A DNA stretch of 64,000 nucleotides from Diospyros lotus (taxonomy: Eukaryota; Streptophyta; Magnoliopsida; Ericales; Ebenaceae). This document shows, piece after piece, positions 33,801 through 45,699 of the stretch. The stretch covers positions 12,787,669 through 12,851,668 of the forward strand of contig NC_068344.1 of the NCBI RefSeq assembly GCF_014633365.1, in the 5' to 3' direction. Within the stretch, counting starts at the first letter, position 1; every line of letters starts with the position of its first letter. A program made the position numbers and the translations under genes. The notes below the pieces were generated by a model. That model saw only the letters and a list, made by a program, of their open reading frames with translations. It had not been told where the DNA came from and did not search any database.

Positions 33801-36287
33801 GGGCAAAACTTACGAGTTGGAAGCCAACCATGAGACGGGAATATTGAAGCGTAGGAAGGTTTCAAGTAAAGGGATCTCAAATCTTGTGATGTGAGTGTGG
33901 TAGACTGAAAGCGTGGCTAGGGCATGGTTTATAGTCTGCGAAGGCTTGAAATTGTACAGTTTGGTGTTAGTCTTGGTCGTGTCGATGTGAAATGAGGAAG
34001 TATCCTCATGTGTCACTAGAGGGTTTCCAGTTGGTGACACAGGATCAGTTGCCAGGTGGTAGAACCTGATGGCAATGACGGGAGCGTGAGGCCCGAGGAC
34101 TGTGGTGTAAAACCTTGTTGGTTGCTGTGTATGCAATATAAAGGTTCAGTGGGTCTTGGCGGTTAGACCAGGCGAATTTGGCAAAAGAGATCCAAGGTGA
34201 TAAAAGACGGTTAGTCAGGGTAGAACTTGAGATATTCTCCCAAGAGAAGTTGAGCATGGGGCAGCAGTGTGGGATGAACTACCTAAGGCACTACAATTTT
34301 ATCAGGAGAGATCACCCGGGAAGAGCCAGCGTAGTGGTGAATGCCTGAGTAGGAAGATGAGTCCTAAGGCATTGAGTTAAAGGTGAACTCCACACGAATG
34401 GCAGGGGTGATTTCCAATGGATGGAGTTTATATCGAAGCGATAGTCGATGATTGCAAGAGTAGTGCCTGGGGAAAGGTTGTGTTGGTTGTGAGCCGGGCA
34501 ATCCGGCTAGAGCTAATCGAGTCGGTTAGATTGAAGATGAGGGCGACTTTAAGATGTCGCCAATGGGGAAAGAGAGCTTGAAGGAAGAGCTTATGGGATG
34601 AGATCAATTTTTAGGAATGATGATGAGGTGATAAAATCACCTAATGGCTGTGAGTGATACAGCTAGAAGGGTGCCTTGGAGTGTGGGCAATTGGTGAGAT
34701 GTAACCTCGTATCTAAGGTCAATGGTTGTGGAAGAAAATCGGCTAGTGGAGCTGTTGTGCCTTTGGAGCCAATGTGACCGCTCATCGGATAATGTGCGCT
34801 GATTGAAGCAAAGGTTATAAAGAGAATCCGGGAGAAGCCGAAGTTTTTCAGGGGATTAGTAAGCCATTCGAGAAATGGCAAAGTGATAGGGAAAAGCTAA
34901 TCCAATATTAAGGTTGTATGGGTCAGGTTGACCTATGAGAGTGGAGATGCAACGACCGTGGAAGGAAATTAGTTGTTGTCATGGTGAGATTTGAAAAGTC
35001 CCAATGAAATTGAAGCTGAGCGAGTAAACTTGGCTAGAAGACAACTACAAGAGTGGGGGGGGTGTAATCATGTCAGCTTGTTGTGGTGCGGACCAAAGGC
35101 ATGAGTCATCCTGCAGGTGCAATGCAATAAGTGATTGTGTAGATGGTAATAAGCCAATCACTTGTGCCATGCACCGTGGGTGATGACGAGGGCTGATTAA
35201 TGGTTCCGCGATCTTAAGCGCAATGGTAGGATCCTTGACTCGCGGTAGGGTTTAATAGTCAAGGTAAGGCCTAGCATAGGGCATGATTGTAAAAGTTGAA
35301 TTGGGTGAAGTATTGAAGGTAGTTGCTCAGTGAAGAGTTCCCTGTTATGGGTATGAGACCCCTACTAGCGTGCAACATCGGCCAGAAATGGAGGTCAGAG
35401 TAGTCTGTGTGCTTATGCAAGAAACTCTTAGTTGGGAGAAGGTTGTAGCCCGAGCATGGTTAAGCTCAAGATGAAATTATAATGGTGCGTGCATCGCCAA
35501 GCTCGAGGTGAACTCGGGCAGTGCACGTATGGATTGAAATGAGAATAACCTGACATGGTGTTGGGTATGTCGATTATGCATAATCATATCGATAAAGGAG
35601 GGTCGGCTGGTCATGTAAAAAGATCGTGTATGAAATGGTCGAAGTTGGCTGGGTGGGCCAAATGGTTGCTTCCCATGTAGTGCTAGCATGGTTAGTTGAT
35701 CGGTAATGAGATGTTGCCATGAGGATCGACTCAAACTATGCATGCTTGTAATAAATGGCGGTATGACATGATGAATGGGTCTCAGAGTGTCTTGTAGGCA
35801 CTAGAAGTGACATTGCGGTGGATGATCAGTGCTAAAACGTTGTTGGTTGGACCAGCGTAAAATCGTGGCCATGTGTGATTGGCAGTGGGAAACGTTGCCG
35901 TGTATGATCGGCGTAAAATCGTGGTAGACTAATCAGTGATGCAATGTTAGTGAAAGCTTGTTCGATCGATGGGAAAATGGGAAGTGGACTGCAAAGCGAT
36001 GCTTCGAAGCAAAGAAAATCCATCTGGTGATGGACATCATTGCAATAAGCATGACCAGCGACCAGTGGTGCAATTTGGCTGGAGGCCAAAGTGGTATTCG
36101 GTTGGTGAATGTCCTCGAGAGTTGGAGGACCAAAAGTCTAAGAGAAGCCTTGAGGTGGGTATTGCCAGAGGTAAGGGTGAGAAATGGATAGGCTATAAGA
36201 TTCTCGAGCATGAGAATTTAGTGAGTAGCCCAAGAAGGTGATATCTAGGCAGAAAAGAAGGTAAACTAAATTTCGAGGACGAAATTC
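30820..36287 (+). other. Element A internal region, non-coding
   Basis: About 5.5 kb, G/T-rich on the plus strand. No gag, protease, RT or integrase motif is recognisable in any frame; the longest open frame, 176 codons on the minus strand, looks random. A tandem duplication of about 85 bp lies at 32996-33165. Near the right end, aatttcgaggacgaaattc (36268-36286) resembles the sequence before the polypurine tract of chromovirus F (50705-50727). Confidence 0.8.
32996..33165 (+). repeat. 85-bp tandem duplication in element A
   Basis: Two units start gttgggccagtgta at 32996 and 33081, 85 bases apart, each containing acacggtaatgatgaccagg and gcacagggcaacac. They are clearly diverged, so the duplication is not recent. 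Confidence 0.8.
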
Positions 36288-36304
36288 TTTTAAGTGGGGT
36301 GGAA
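36288..36304 (+). promoter_or_regulatory. Polypurine tract of element A
   Basis: ttttaagtggggtggaa directly precedes TGTAATACCC of the 3' LTR. It would prime plus-strand DNA synthesis. Confidence 0.85.
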
Positions 36305-37116
36305 TGTAATACCCTTGATGAATCATGATAAAATTATCGATTAAGGGAATAATGGTGTATGAAAATTTCCAAAATTGCCCTTGAATCAAAGAGAAGGCAC
36401 ATATATATAAGACGTCTTAAGAGGGGCAAAACGATAATTTGGAGTTCTGTCCCATAAAAAGATAAATTATTTTTGGAGAAATTATTTATATTGGAGAAAT
36501 GATTTTTGAAGAATTTAATTCTTGATTAAGTGTATGGATAATTAGGAAATTAAAATGGAAGCCAAGTATGGTTAGATTAGTGACACTTGGCAAAATCTCA
36601 TGGAATGAGATTTAATTAAATTTGGGAATAAGAAATTATTTGATTAAGTGTAATTGGTGACACTTGGCATGATCTTGTGAAGCAAGAGTGGGATTTAAAA
36701 AATTTAAAAAGAAAAAGAAATTAGTCTCTCAAGCATTAATGAGAGTCATTATGGAGTGAATTAAAAGAAATTCCATATTAAATGAAAATTAGTCATGCAT
36801 TTACGTGAGAAAATGGTTGATTAAATTAAATGCCAAAGAAAAATAAATTATGTCTTTCAAGAGCAATTTAAATTAAATTAGAAGGAAAAAGATAATAGTC
36901 TCCATTAATTACTTGAAAAGTTATGGAATTTAAATTAAATGAAAAATGGAGAAAATGGTCAATCTTGAAATTAGTCATTATTTATTAATTTTGAAAATTA
37001 GAGAATTATGGGAGATGTAGCATTGATCCAATGGTGGTGATTGAGTCTTGAAATTTGAAGAAATCCAATGGTTGAGATTTAAGCCTACCAATGGCATGGA
37101 TTGCCACATGGGTAGG

Positions 37117-40100
37117 TGTAACACCCGGCTTTACCGGTGTTAAGAGAATAAGAAAGGAAGTAGAAAAACTTCCAAAAATACCCTTGAGGAGGTGATGAAT
37201 CCTTGAGATTGAGGTTGCCCTATGAGAGGGGTATTTTGGTAATTTGGATAGTAAAGTCCAATAAAGGGTATTTTGATAAATTGGTAATATATCCTATGTG
37301 GAATTTGGTGAATAAGTGAATTAAATCCAAATTTTGTATTTATGTGGAGATATGGGATTAATAATTCATGAAAAGGTATTTTGGTAATTTGGAGTGATTC
37401 CATTGAGGAAATTAATTATGAAAAATAGGGAAAATGGAGAATATGAAATTATTGGAGGAAATAATTATTTTTCCCTAAATTGGTGAATAAATGTGGTAAT
37501 GCCACATGGATGGAGGAAATTAGAACTTGGAAGCCAAGGTTAGTGTCTTGTAATGACACTTGACATTTTGTGGTCCAAGTTAAATGAAGAGATTAAATTA
37601 AATGCTAAAAGAAATTCTAATTTGTCTTTCAAGCATTTAATGTAGAGTATGATTATGGAGAATTAAATAAATCCAAAGTAAAATGGGAAATTAGTCTCCC
37701 ATTAATGATGAAAATTGTGGGATTTATTAAATGGGAAATAAATGTTTTATGTCTCTCAAATGTGATGGGTTGAAAATAGTCTCATTTAAGTAAATGAGAA
37801 ATAAATGGAAAAATTCAAGAATCCAATGGATGAGATGTATTCTTGAGAAAGAGAATTAATCCAAGGGTGGAGATTTAAAGAGAAGTAATGGCATGGATTG
37901 CCAACATATTAAAAGTGTGCTTTCTTTTAATGGTGGAGATGAAGTCTTGTAAAGGCAAAGGTAATCCAATGGGTGAGATTTAAAGGAAGGAAATGGCATG
38001 GATTGTGTTTCTTCCAAGAGAGATGTATTTAATCCAAAGAGATGGATGGTTGGGATTTTCTCTCAAAAAGCAATTGAAAATCAAAGGCTAAGATGAAGTC
38101 TTGAAATGGAAATTTCAAGACAAGAGTAGTATTTAAAGGGAAAGTAAGCCCTTGTCTCAAGTTTTTCCATTGCAAAGAGAGAAAGGAAGTGAGAGGAAGG
38201 AAAGAGTTGTCTTCCCAAGAAAAGAGAAGAAAAGAGAGAAGAAGATGAAGGAAACAAAGTAAGTTTATTTCTTCCTTCTCTTTACTTTAATATGTTAGTA
38301 TGTATAGTAAGTGGCATGTTAGAATGTCATCCTAGATGGGAGAAGAGGATGGGGGAGCTCTCTTGAGAAGAGGATTTAAAGCTTCAAAGAAAAGAATGTT
38401 AAGGTAAGGGATGGCCCCATGTGGTGGAGGCCTTACATTGCATTGTAAGTAGGTTGCATAAATTTTTTATGTATCTCTTTGCATGCTTTACTTGTACATG
38501 AGACCTATGGCCATGGGGGTGGAAAATAAGTGGTAGGTTGATGCATCAAAGTTGATGTGAACCCCACGAAGGAAGGTGAGACCCAACGCTCAATAGTGGT
38601 TCCTTTGCCAAGGATCGTTCTAAAATAGATTCGTAATAAAGAAAATAAAGGACCTTGACCCGTTATCTATAAAGAGATAAGAACCAAAGGTATAAGAAGG
38701 TTGGGTTGATGCCACACTCAAGATAGATGAGAAGGGTTGTGAGTGATAAGTCAAGAATGAACGCCACAAGATGAAATCTTGATAAGTTCAAAAGTAGTTC
38801 GTTAAAGAACCAAAGAGAAAACTCTCACTAATGATATTGTCAAAAACTAAATTCCTCTCGAGTTACATTGGCTTATATAGCCGATCACCAATCCTAAACT
38901 AGAAGGAAATAAATCAAATCCTAGGCATAGTAGGAATTGATTATAAGAAGGAAATAACATAATCTGATAATAAAGAAACAAGAATTATCTAAAATAGAAA
39001 AGATTTAAAAACAAAGTAGGAAATAAGGGAATTGGTCAAATATTCAACCATTCCTTTTTATGTGCCTGGATCTTATCAATCAGTCATCCCCCGAATCTTG
39101 CAATCTTGTCAATCAATCAACCAATCAATCAATCAACTCCCAATCTTGCAATCTTGTCAATCAATCAATCAACCCCAAATCTTGCAATCTTGTCAATCAA
39201 TCAACCAATCAATCAATCAACCCCAAATCTTGCAATCTTGTAAATCTTCTCAATCATTCAATCTATCAACCCCAAATCTTGTTATTGGGCCTCCATAAAT
39301 GCTCAACAGATATTGGGCCTCCATTAATGCTTAAATTGGGCCTCCATCAATGCTCAACAGATATTGGGCCTCCATTAATGCTCAACAGATCTTGTGAGGC
39401 TTTAGCAACTTGATTCACATCAAAAGCATGTTGGGTTGTGAGGATGGAATAACCTAACCATGCTTGCATGCATTTTCCATTACATAGACTTGTTATGCTT
39501 GTATTTACTTTGCATATGCACCCTTACTGAGCTTTTGAGCTCATGAGGTTTTATCCTCCCCTTGTAGTTGTTCTTATGTCAAAGGAGAAAAGGAAAAGTT
39601 ACAAGCTTGTGGTTGAAGCTCATGATGTATTATACTTTTTGTTGTAAATTTATGGCTTATGGAAGCCTAGGTTGTGGTATTGATTTAAGAAATGTAAACT
39701 TATTTGATTGATAATGGCTTTTTAAAGCCAAAGTTATGAGTGTATTTTCTTTGAAGTGTTGATTTTAAATTGAAATGAGATTGAGGTTTATGGCATGTTG
39801 AAGCCTAGGTTAAATCTCACTTTTGGTATGAATTGTTGTGGAAGCATCAAGGGTGTTGTTTAAGCCTTAATTATGGAGAAATAAAGGCAAAAATTGAAGG
39901 AATGTTAAGTATTTTTATTCATTTTAATTTATGAAAAATTTGGGGTTTAAATGCCCAAGAAAAAAAGAAGGAAGAAAAGAAGTGTGGAAGGCAACAGTGG
40001 TAACAGGCCCAGCAGCAGGGCTCAGGCAGCAGTGGGCATGGGCAACAGGCGCGCGGGCCCCTAGGCACGCCAACGGGCCCCGCCGACCAATTTTTTTTAG

Positions 40101-40567
40101 AATTTGGAATTTTTGGGGATTTTGGGGGCATTTCTTAATTGATTTTGGGCCCTGGATGAATTTTCAAAATAAAGGAATATTTCGGGTTTTTTTTTTGGAG
40201 AAATGCCAAAATTTTGGAAAATTAAAAATTTGAGTTTTTCCTTCAAAATTGGTAATCAATCAATGAATTGATTTTAATAGTGATTTACGGAGCCCGATAA
40301 AATTCTTGGATGGAAAAAGAATTAAATTCAAATGAGAAAATAATGATTGGGTGTCTTCACGAGATTTCTTTTTAACCAAATGCGATGTGATTAAAGTCCA
40401 ATTCTGCTAGTAAATCTTGGGGTTAAGGGAAGGGAAGGACGAGCCTAGTTCCCACCTAGGGTGTTTCTTCTTGAAACATGGTCTGCCCTTCATCAAAGAC
40501 CGGGCAGGTGGACAATTCGGGTAATTGTTCACGAATAACACCCCGTAAGTGGGAGCGGGGCATTACA
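37117..40567 (+). mobile_element. Solo LTR, family B (copy B2), TSD gtagg
   Basis: It runs from TGTAACACCCGG at 37117 to GGCATTACA at 40567, with gtagg at 37112-37116 and 40568-40572. The 5' LTR of A has a single gtagg at this site. Without the inner insertion its length is about 2.58 kb, close to B1. It carries a donor-like AGgtaagggat (GT at 38404), the GAGCT/AGCTC hairpin at 39529-39542, a GC-rich patch near 39990-40085 and the stem module at 40449-40555. No internal region remains. Confidence 0.93.
38553..39422. mobile_element. Small LTR-like insertion ('D') inside B2, 870 bp
   Basis: It begins TGATGTGAACCCC and ends TGATTCACATCA, giving terminal inverted TGATGTGAA/TTCACATCA. Flanks are aaagt (38548-38552) and aaagc (39423-39427), four of five bases alike. 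It is absent from the matching place in B1. The left part resembles an antisense LTR leader. The right part holds two repeat arrays: aatcttgcaatcttgtcaat / (AATC)n at 39096-39275 and a tattgggcctccattaatgc unit at about 39283-39390. Confidence 0.7.
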
Positions 40568-40756
40568 GTAGGATAATTTCAAGAAGAAAAATAAAGGAGG
40601 GTGAGGATTTAATCTCCAAAGAAAATCAAGGGTTGAGATTTAAAGAGACTAGGTCTCTTGGATTGTGTTTCTCTAAAGACTAGAGATGAGTTCTCTTAAA
40701 ATCAAAGGCTAAGATTGAGTTTGGGAGAAGCACAAGGATTGTGCTTGTATTTGAGG

Positions 40757-41802
40757 TAGAGATGGCAAAATGGGCCTAGCCCGGGACCGGGCTAGGGCCA
40801 GCATTTTGCTGGCCCATTTAAGGCCGGGCCGATTTGGCCCGGCTCGCTTAGCCTGGTGGGCCAAATGGTGGCAGGCCGGGCGGGCCCGCTAATCGGCCAC
40901 AAACCCCCCCGCCCCCCTCAGCCTCGCCTCTCGCCCTCGCCTTCACCCTCACCCTCTGTCGCCCTCGCCCTCGCCCTCACCTCGCCCACTGTCTTGCCCT
41001 CGCCCTCGCCCTCGTCTCACCCTCGCCCATGCCCCTAGCTCTTGCCCTCGCTCGTCGTCGCTGTCGCCCTTGTCTCGCCCTCGCCCGCGCCCTCGCTCGC
41101 CCTCTTTCTCGCCCTCGCCCGTGCCCCTCGCCCTCGCTCTCGCCCTCGCTCGCCCTCTGTCTCGCCCTCGCCCTCGCCCTCGCCCGCGCCCCTCACTCTC
41201 GCCCTCGCCCTCGCCCTCGCTCGCGCCCCTCGCTCTCGCCCTCTGTCTTGCCCTCGCCCTCGCTCGCCCTCTATCTTGCTCTCGCCCTCGCTCGCCCTCT
41301 GTCTTGCCCTCGCCCGCGCCCGCGCCCCTCGCTCTCGCCCTCGCCCTCGCCCTCGCTCGCCCTCTGTCTTGCCCTCGCCCTCGCTCTCGCCCTCACCCGC
41401 GCCCCTCGCTCTCGCCCTTGCCCTCGCCCTCGCCCGCGCCCCTCGCTCTCGCCCTCGCCCTCGCCCTCACCCACGCCCCTCGCCCTCGCCCTCACCCTCG
41501 CCCTCACCCGCGCCCCTCGCCCTCCCCCTCGCCCGCGCCCCTCTTTCGCCCTCTGTCTCGCCCTCGCCCTCTATCTCACCCTCACCCTCGCCCTCGCCCT
41601 CACCCTCACCCTCGCCCGCGCCCCTCGCTCTCAGTCTCGCCCTTCGCCCTCTCTCGCTCACGCCGCCTGCCTCTGGGCCAAAAATGGTATAAAAAAAAAA
41701 AATTTGGGCGGGCCCGCTTGGCCCGCGGGCCCGTGTAGGGCCAGCAATCTGCTGGCCCATTTTTAAGGGGGCCAATTTGGCTTGGCCCGTTTTCCATCTC
41801 TA
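40757..41802. mobile_element. Non-autonomous hAT element, 1,046 bp, TSD atttgagg
   Basis: The inverted ends are TAGAGATGGCAAAATGGGCC and its near-complement ending at 41802. The 8-bp TSD atttgagg lies at 40749-40756 and 41803-41810; the 5' LTR of A has one copy at the empty site. Subterminal GGCCAGCA..TGCTGGCC palindromes occur at both ends. The interior is a GCCCTC hexamer array and holds no transposase. Confidence 0.93.
40915..41665 (+). repeat. GCCCTC hexanucleotide array inside the hAT element
   Basis: About 750 bases of GCCCTCGCCCTCGC-type repeats, with CGCGCCCCT and TCTGTCTTG interruptions. It creates overlapping arginine/proline/serine-rich open frames of 200-245 codons in every plus frame and on the minus strand. 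These follow from the repeat and are not genes. Confidence 0.95.
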
Positions 41803-43067
41803 ATTTGAGGGTTGAGATTGAGTCTCTTGAATCAAAGAAAAACCAATGGCTAAGATGTAATCTTGAGTTTTGGCATGGATTGAGTAAGAAATCTCTATAA
41901 ATAGGGGGTTGAGATTTTAGTGCAAGGTTTTCCCACATGTTAAGAGAAAGAAAGTAAGAAGAAGGTTAGGAGAAGGAAGAGGAAAGGCAAGCAAGAGGTA
42001 AGTCTTGAGTTAAATCTCTTCTAGAAAATAAGTAAGTTTCATTCTCTTTCATTTCTTTAGTCTTCAAGATCTTAAATGCTTTAAGAATATTTTTCTTAAG
42101 GTGGTTGAAAGCCAAAAAGAGAGTCTTGGCCAGTGGAAGCTTGAAGCTTCAAGAAGAAAAGAGGTAAGGGATAACCCCAAGTGGTGGGGGTTTTGCTTGC
42201 ATTTGTACAAGTTTTGAATGAGTTACATGTAATGGTCTTTTTGCATGTTTGTGTTCTAGTGGACCTATGGCCACAAGGAGGACTAGTGATGAGAGAGGGG
42301 TTGGTTGGTGCCTTAACCTAAGTGGTTATCAGGGCATGGAGGACTACCCATAATATGCATTGCATTTGCATTACATGTTTATATTCTCATGTTACATTTA
42401 CATTTGCATAGCACCCTTATTGAGTATTGGCTCATAAGGTCCTTTGACCTCTATGTAGGTGGAGACTCATCTAAAGGAAAAAGTGTTTTGGAAGGTTAAA
42501 GGTAATGAAGAGAGGAGAAATGCATGTGAAGTATATGTATTTTGTGGGTTTAGTGAGTAATGTTGTATTTATTTTGTTAAATATGTAATGAATGCGCCGC
42601 GGCCCGCGCGGCCGTGCGCTGGGTGGCGCAGCTGGCTGTTGCCCGCCCTTCCTTACTGCTTGTTAAGGTTTTTATTTTTTTTATTATTTTTTTATTTTCT
42701 ATTTATTTAAATATAATATACTATTTTAGAAATTTCTGAAATAAATTATGTTTAAATAAATAAATAAATGAGTATTTTAGCCTCCAAATTAATTATAAAG
42801 TTAATGTAAAATTGAGGCAATTGTGGGAAAATTCCAATAATTTGGCAAATAAATAATGGAGTATTTTCCTTAAATTTTGAAAAAAATCTTGATGTTCTAT
42901 TTCAAAATTTATTTCCTAAGTGTTGGAAATTTGAGGTATTTTGAAATAATTAAAAGAAAAATCAATGGAGATTTGATAAGGAAAATTTTATTAAAATTTT
43001 TCCAAAGAAAGATTAATCCAAATATTTTCCAAAGGAATTGGAAGTGAGATAAATGGGTTAATGGTTG

Positions 43068-45699
43068 TGTAACGACCCGCTCCCACTTACGGGCGCCACC
43101 GGTAAATAATCGACCGGATGACTCACCCGACAAACCACAACTGAAGGGTTGGACTATGTTTCAACAGGAAACGCCCTAGGTGGGAACTAGGCTTCGTCCT
43201 TCCCTTCGCTCCACTCAGGAATCAGTCCCAACTTAAATAAGAAAAATCCAGCGGACTAAGCCCCGAAACCCGAGTGAGCTTCACCTCTCTTCAACTCGCC
43301 CCATAGCAAGCCAGAGATGACCCAGGCACAAAGCTAGCATACAAACACTTCGCTGAGTATTGGGGATTTATGAGAAGATACCTCGCTGATCTTTAGTCGG
43401 TCCGAACTTGGCTTCAACAACTCAAGCCACATATAAATCGCGCAGACTCACAATCGTCTATCTCACTGATAATTACAACAATTAGATACATCTAGGCTCA
43501 ATAACACATACATTCAATTACATGAATACAAAAAAAAAAAAAAAAAATTACAGGAGATTACACCACAACACATCTCAGGTAACAAGCTAATTGCCACAAT
43601 AGCCTCCCGGCACCATCCCTGCTTGCATCTGGACTTGAAACATCTACACATGAGGTAAAACCTCATGAGTCATAAAGACTCAGTAAGGGTGCAATGCATG
43701 TAAATATGAATATAATCATGTTTATGTATGCCAAATGCATGCAAATGATGCTAGGCTCACACATCCTCACAACCCACTAAGGTTTGAGGCCTCAACCTAT
43801 CAGTCCCCACCACTAGTCCTCCTTATGGCCACAGGTCCACTAGAGCTTGCATCACACAAGATATAACCACTACATGCCAATGCAACATAAAAACATTATC
43901 AAACACATTTACCAACTTGCAAGGCCACCTTCACATGGGGCCATCCCTTACTTGACTCGAAGCCTTATCTCTGTCTCGGCACGAACTCCAGCCCAAATTC
44001 CGAGTTCTTCTAGGATCACCTGCCTCCCCAGTTGAACCTAGATACAAATACACACAAACCCAATTCTATCAACATCCGGCATTAAACCAATGCCCTCAAC
44101 TTCGCCACACACACACACCGTCAAAACCATCCATCAACAATGTCTCCAAACAACACTAACCACGGCATACACCAGCCGTCAATAATTTCCAAACAACTCC
44201 GACCCAGGGTTTAATTCAACAATTAATTATTCTACAAAATTTAATATTTCACATAAAAGAAATATTTTGAAAAGAATTAAATAACTCACCTCAGTTAATC
44301 TGGAAGAGAAAATCGGCTAATCGCCCACATTGGCATCGCCTATTGGACCGCCATAATTCCCTCGGGTTCCCATATCGAACCTCTGGCCCACTCCTCGAGC
44401 CCCAAATCAATTTCCAGACTTTTCCCCCATTTTCTGAAATTTTTCGGGATTTTCTCCTATTTTCGAGAATTTTCCATATTTATTTTCTATTTTTCTTTTT
44501 CTTTTTTATTTTTCCCTTCTTCACTGTTCTTCTTCTTCGTTGGCTTCCCGCGCTCGCCCCTGCGCTTCTTGTTCTTCTTCCTTACACACGGCCGCCTGCT
44601 CCAGCCGCCGTCCATGGCCACGTCGGTCGCCGCCCCAGCACCACCACGTGCAGCGCCTTCGGCCGTCGTGCCTCCACTGCGAACCACCATCAGACGGCCT
44701 TCCGCGCGCAGCCATCACCACCATGGCCGAACCAGCTTCCAACGCCGCCACTGCAACCGACTGCTCCAAAGCCTCCAGCCGCTGACGCCGCCTCCTGCTC
44801 GTGTGACCTCGCTGCCTGTCACCTCCGTGCGCCACTGCACTTACCGGTGCTGCTCTGCCCGATCTCCATGGCCGCCATCGCTGCCTCCATTCGCGACCAT
44901 TTTAGCCACTAATGGCCGCTGCAAATCCGGCAAACACTGGCCGGCCATTGGCCCTCGACGGCTCCAGCTCCCTCTCGCTCGCCATTACTCCCTGCCTCTC
45001 TCTCGCGAGCTCTCCCTCGTGATCTCTCACTCTCGGCCATTTCAATTTACGGGGACAAAGGAAGCTTCCTGGAAGCTCCCTCACGCCCACAGTACACACA
45101 CACACACACATATATATATTTATACAAATTACACAATAACCCCTAAATTTCTTAATTATTTCACTTCGGATCTACTAATTACACTTAAGACTTTCAATAA
45201 TATCATTTGGGCCCTCCAAGACCTAAATTAATTGCTCTTAAGCCACTCAAAATCTCAATTTATTCGAAATTAATATACGACTTTTACTCGAAAATATCGA
45301 TTTCGTCCATGCGCCTGCACAGGACATCTATTCGACCCGAAAACGCTTCAGGGTTGCCTTACTCAGAAAACCGAACCACCCCTAGGGTCCCCTCAGCTTC
45401 CAAGAGGTCCCCTCCAACTATTCAGTATTGGCACCCACTCAGGCTTATACAGAATTTATTCCAAAAATTATTCCCGGTCGGATTGCTTCCAGCGTCATCA
45501 TCCTCATCTCGTGATGCTCACCAATCTCTTTCCCTCTTCCCTGGACATCCAAGTCTCAAGGCACTCTCAGCCGTCAATTCAGCAATTTTTATTAATTAAT
45601 TATCGAGATTGACCCTTGGCTTCCCGGACCACCCGAGGTCCTGACAAAATAAATCCAAATTTATTTATTTTTCAATACCATGTAATACCGGGTATTACA
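43068..45699 (-). mobile_element. Solo LTR, family E, minus orientation, 2,632 bp, TSD ggttg
   Basis: It runs from TGTAACGACCC at 43068 to GGGTATTACA at 45699, with ggttg at 43063-43067 and 45700-45704; the empty site is in A's 5' LTR near 30461. It is the reverse complement of the family represented at 57370-60117. On the minus strand lie a donor-like GTAAGGG (near 43945-43951), the GAGTC/GACTC hairpin (43667-43681) and the stem module (43080-43186). A GC-rich block at 44520-45060 produces long frames on both strands that I do not call genes. A (CA)n/(TA)n tract near 45092-45120 marks the probable promoter. Confidence 0.92.

Noticed and set aside
39096..39275. Regular caatcaatcaac repeats considered as a CRISPR or satellite
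   Set aside because: Simple-sequence expansion inside insertion D; no spacer structure.
41029..41766. Long Arg/Pro/Ser open frames of 216-245 codons, and minus-strand Gly/Glu/Arg frames
   Set aside because: They are produced by the GCCCTC hexamer array and are open in several frames at once; no domain or coding bias.
44343..45231. Frames of 189 and 220 codons on the plus strand
   Set aside because: They lie inside the minus-strand LTR E, in its GC-rich block, and overlap each other; no recognisable protein.
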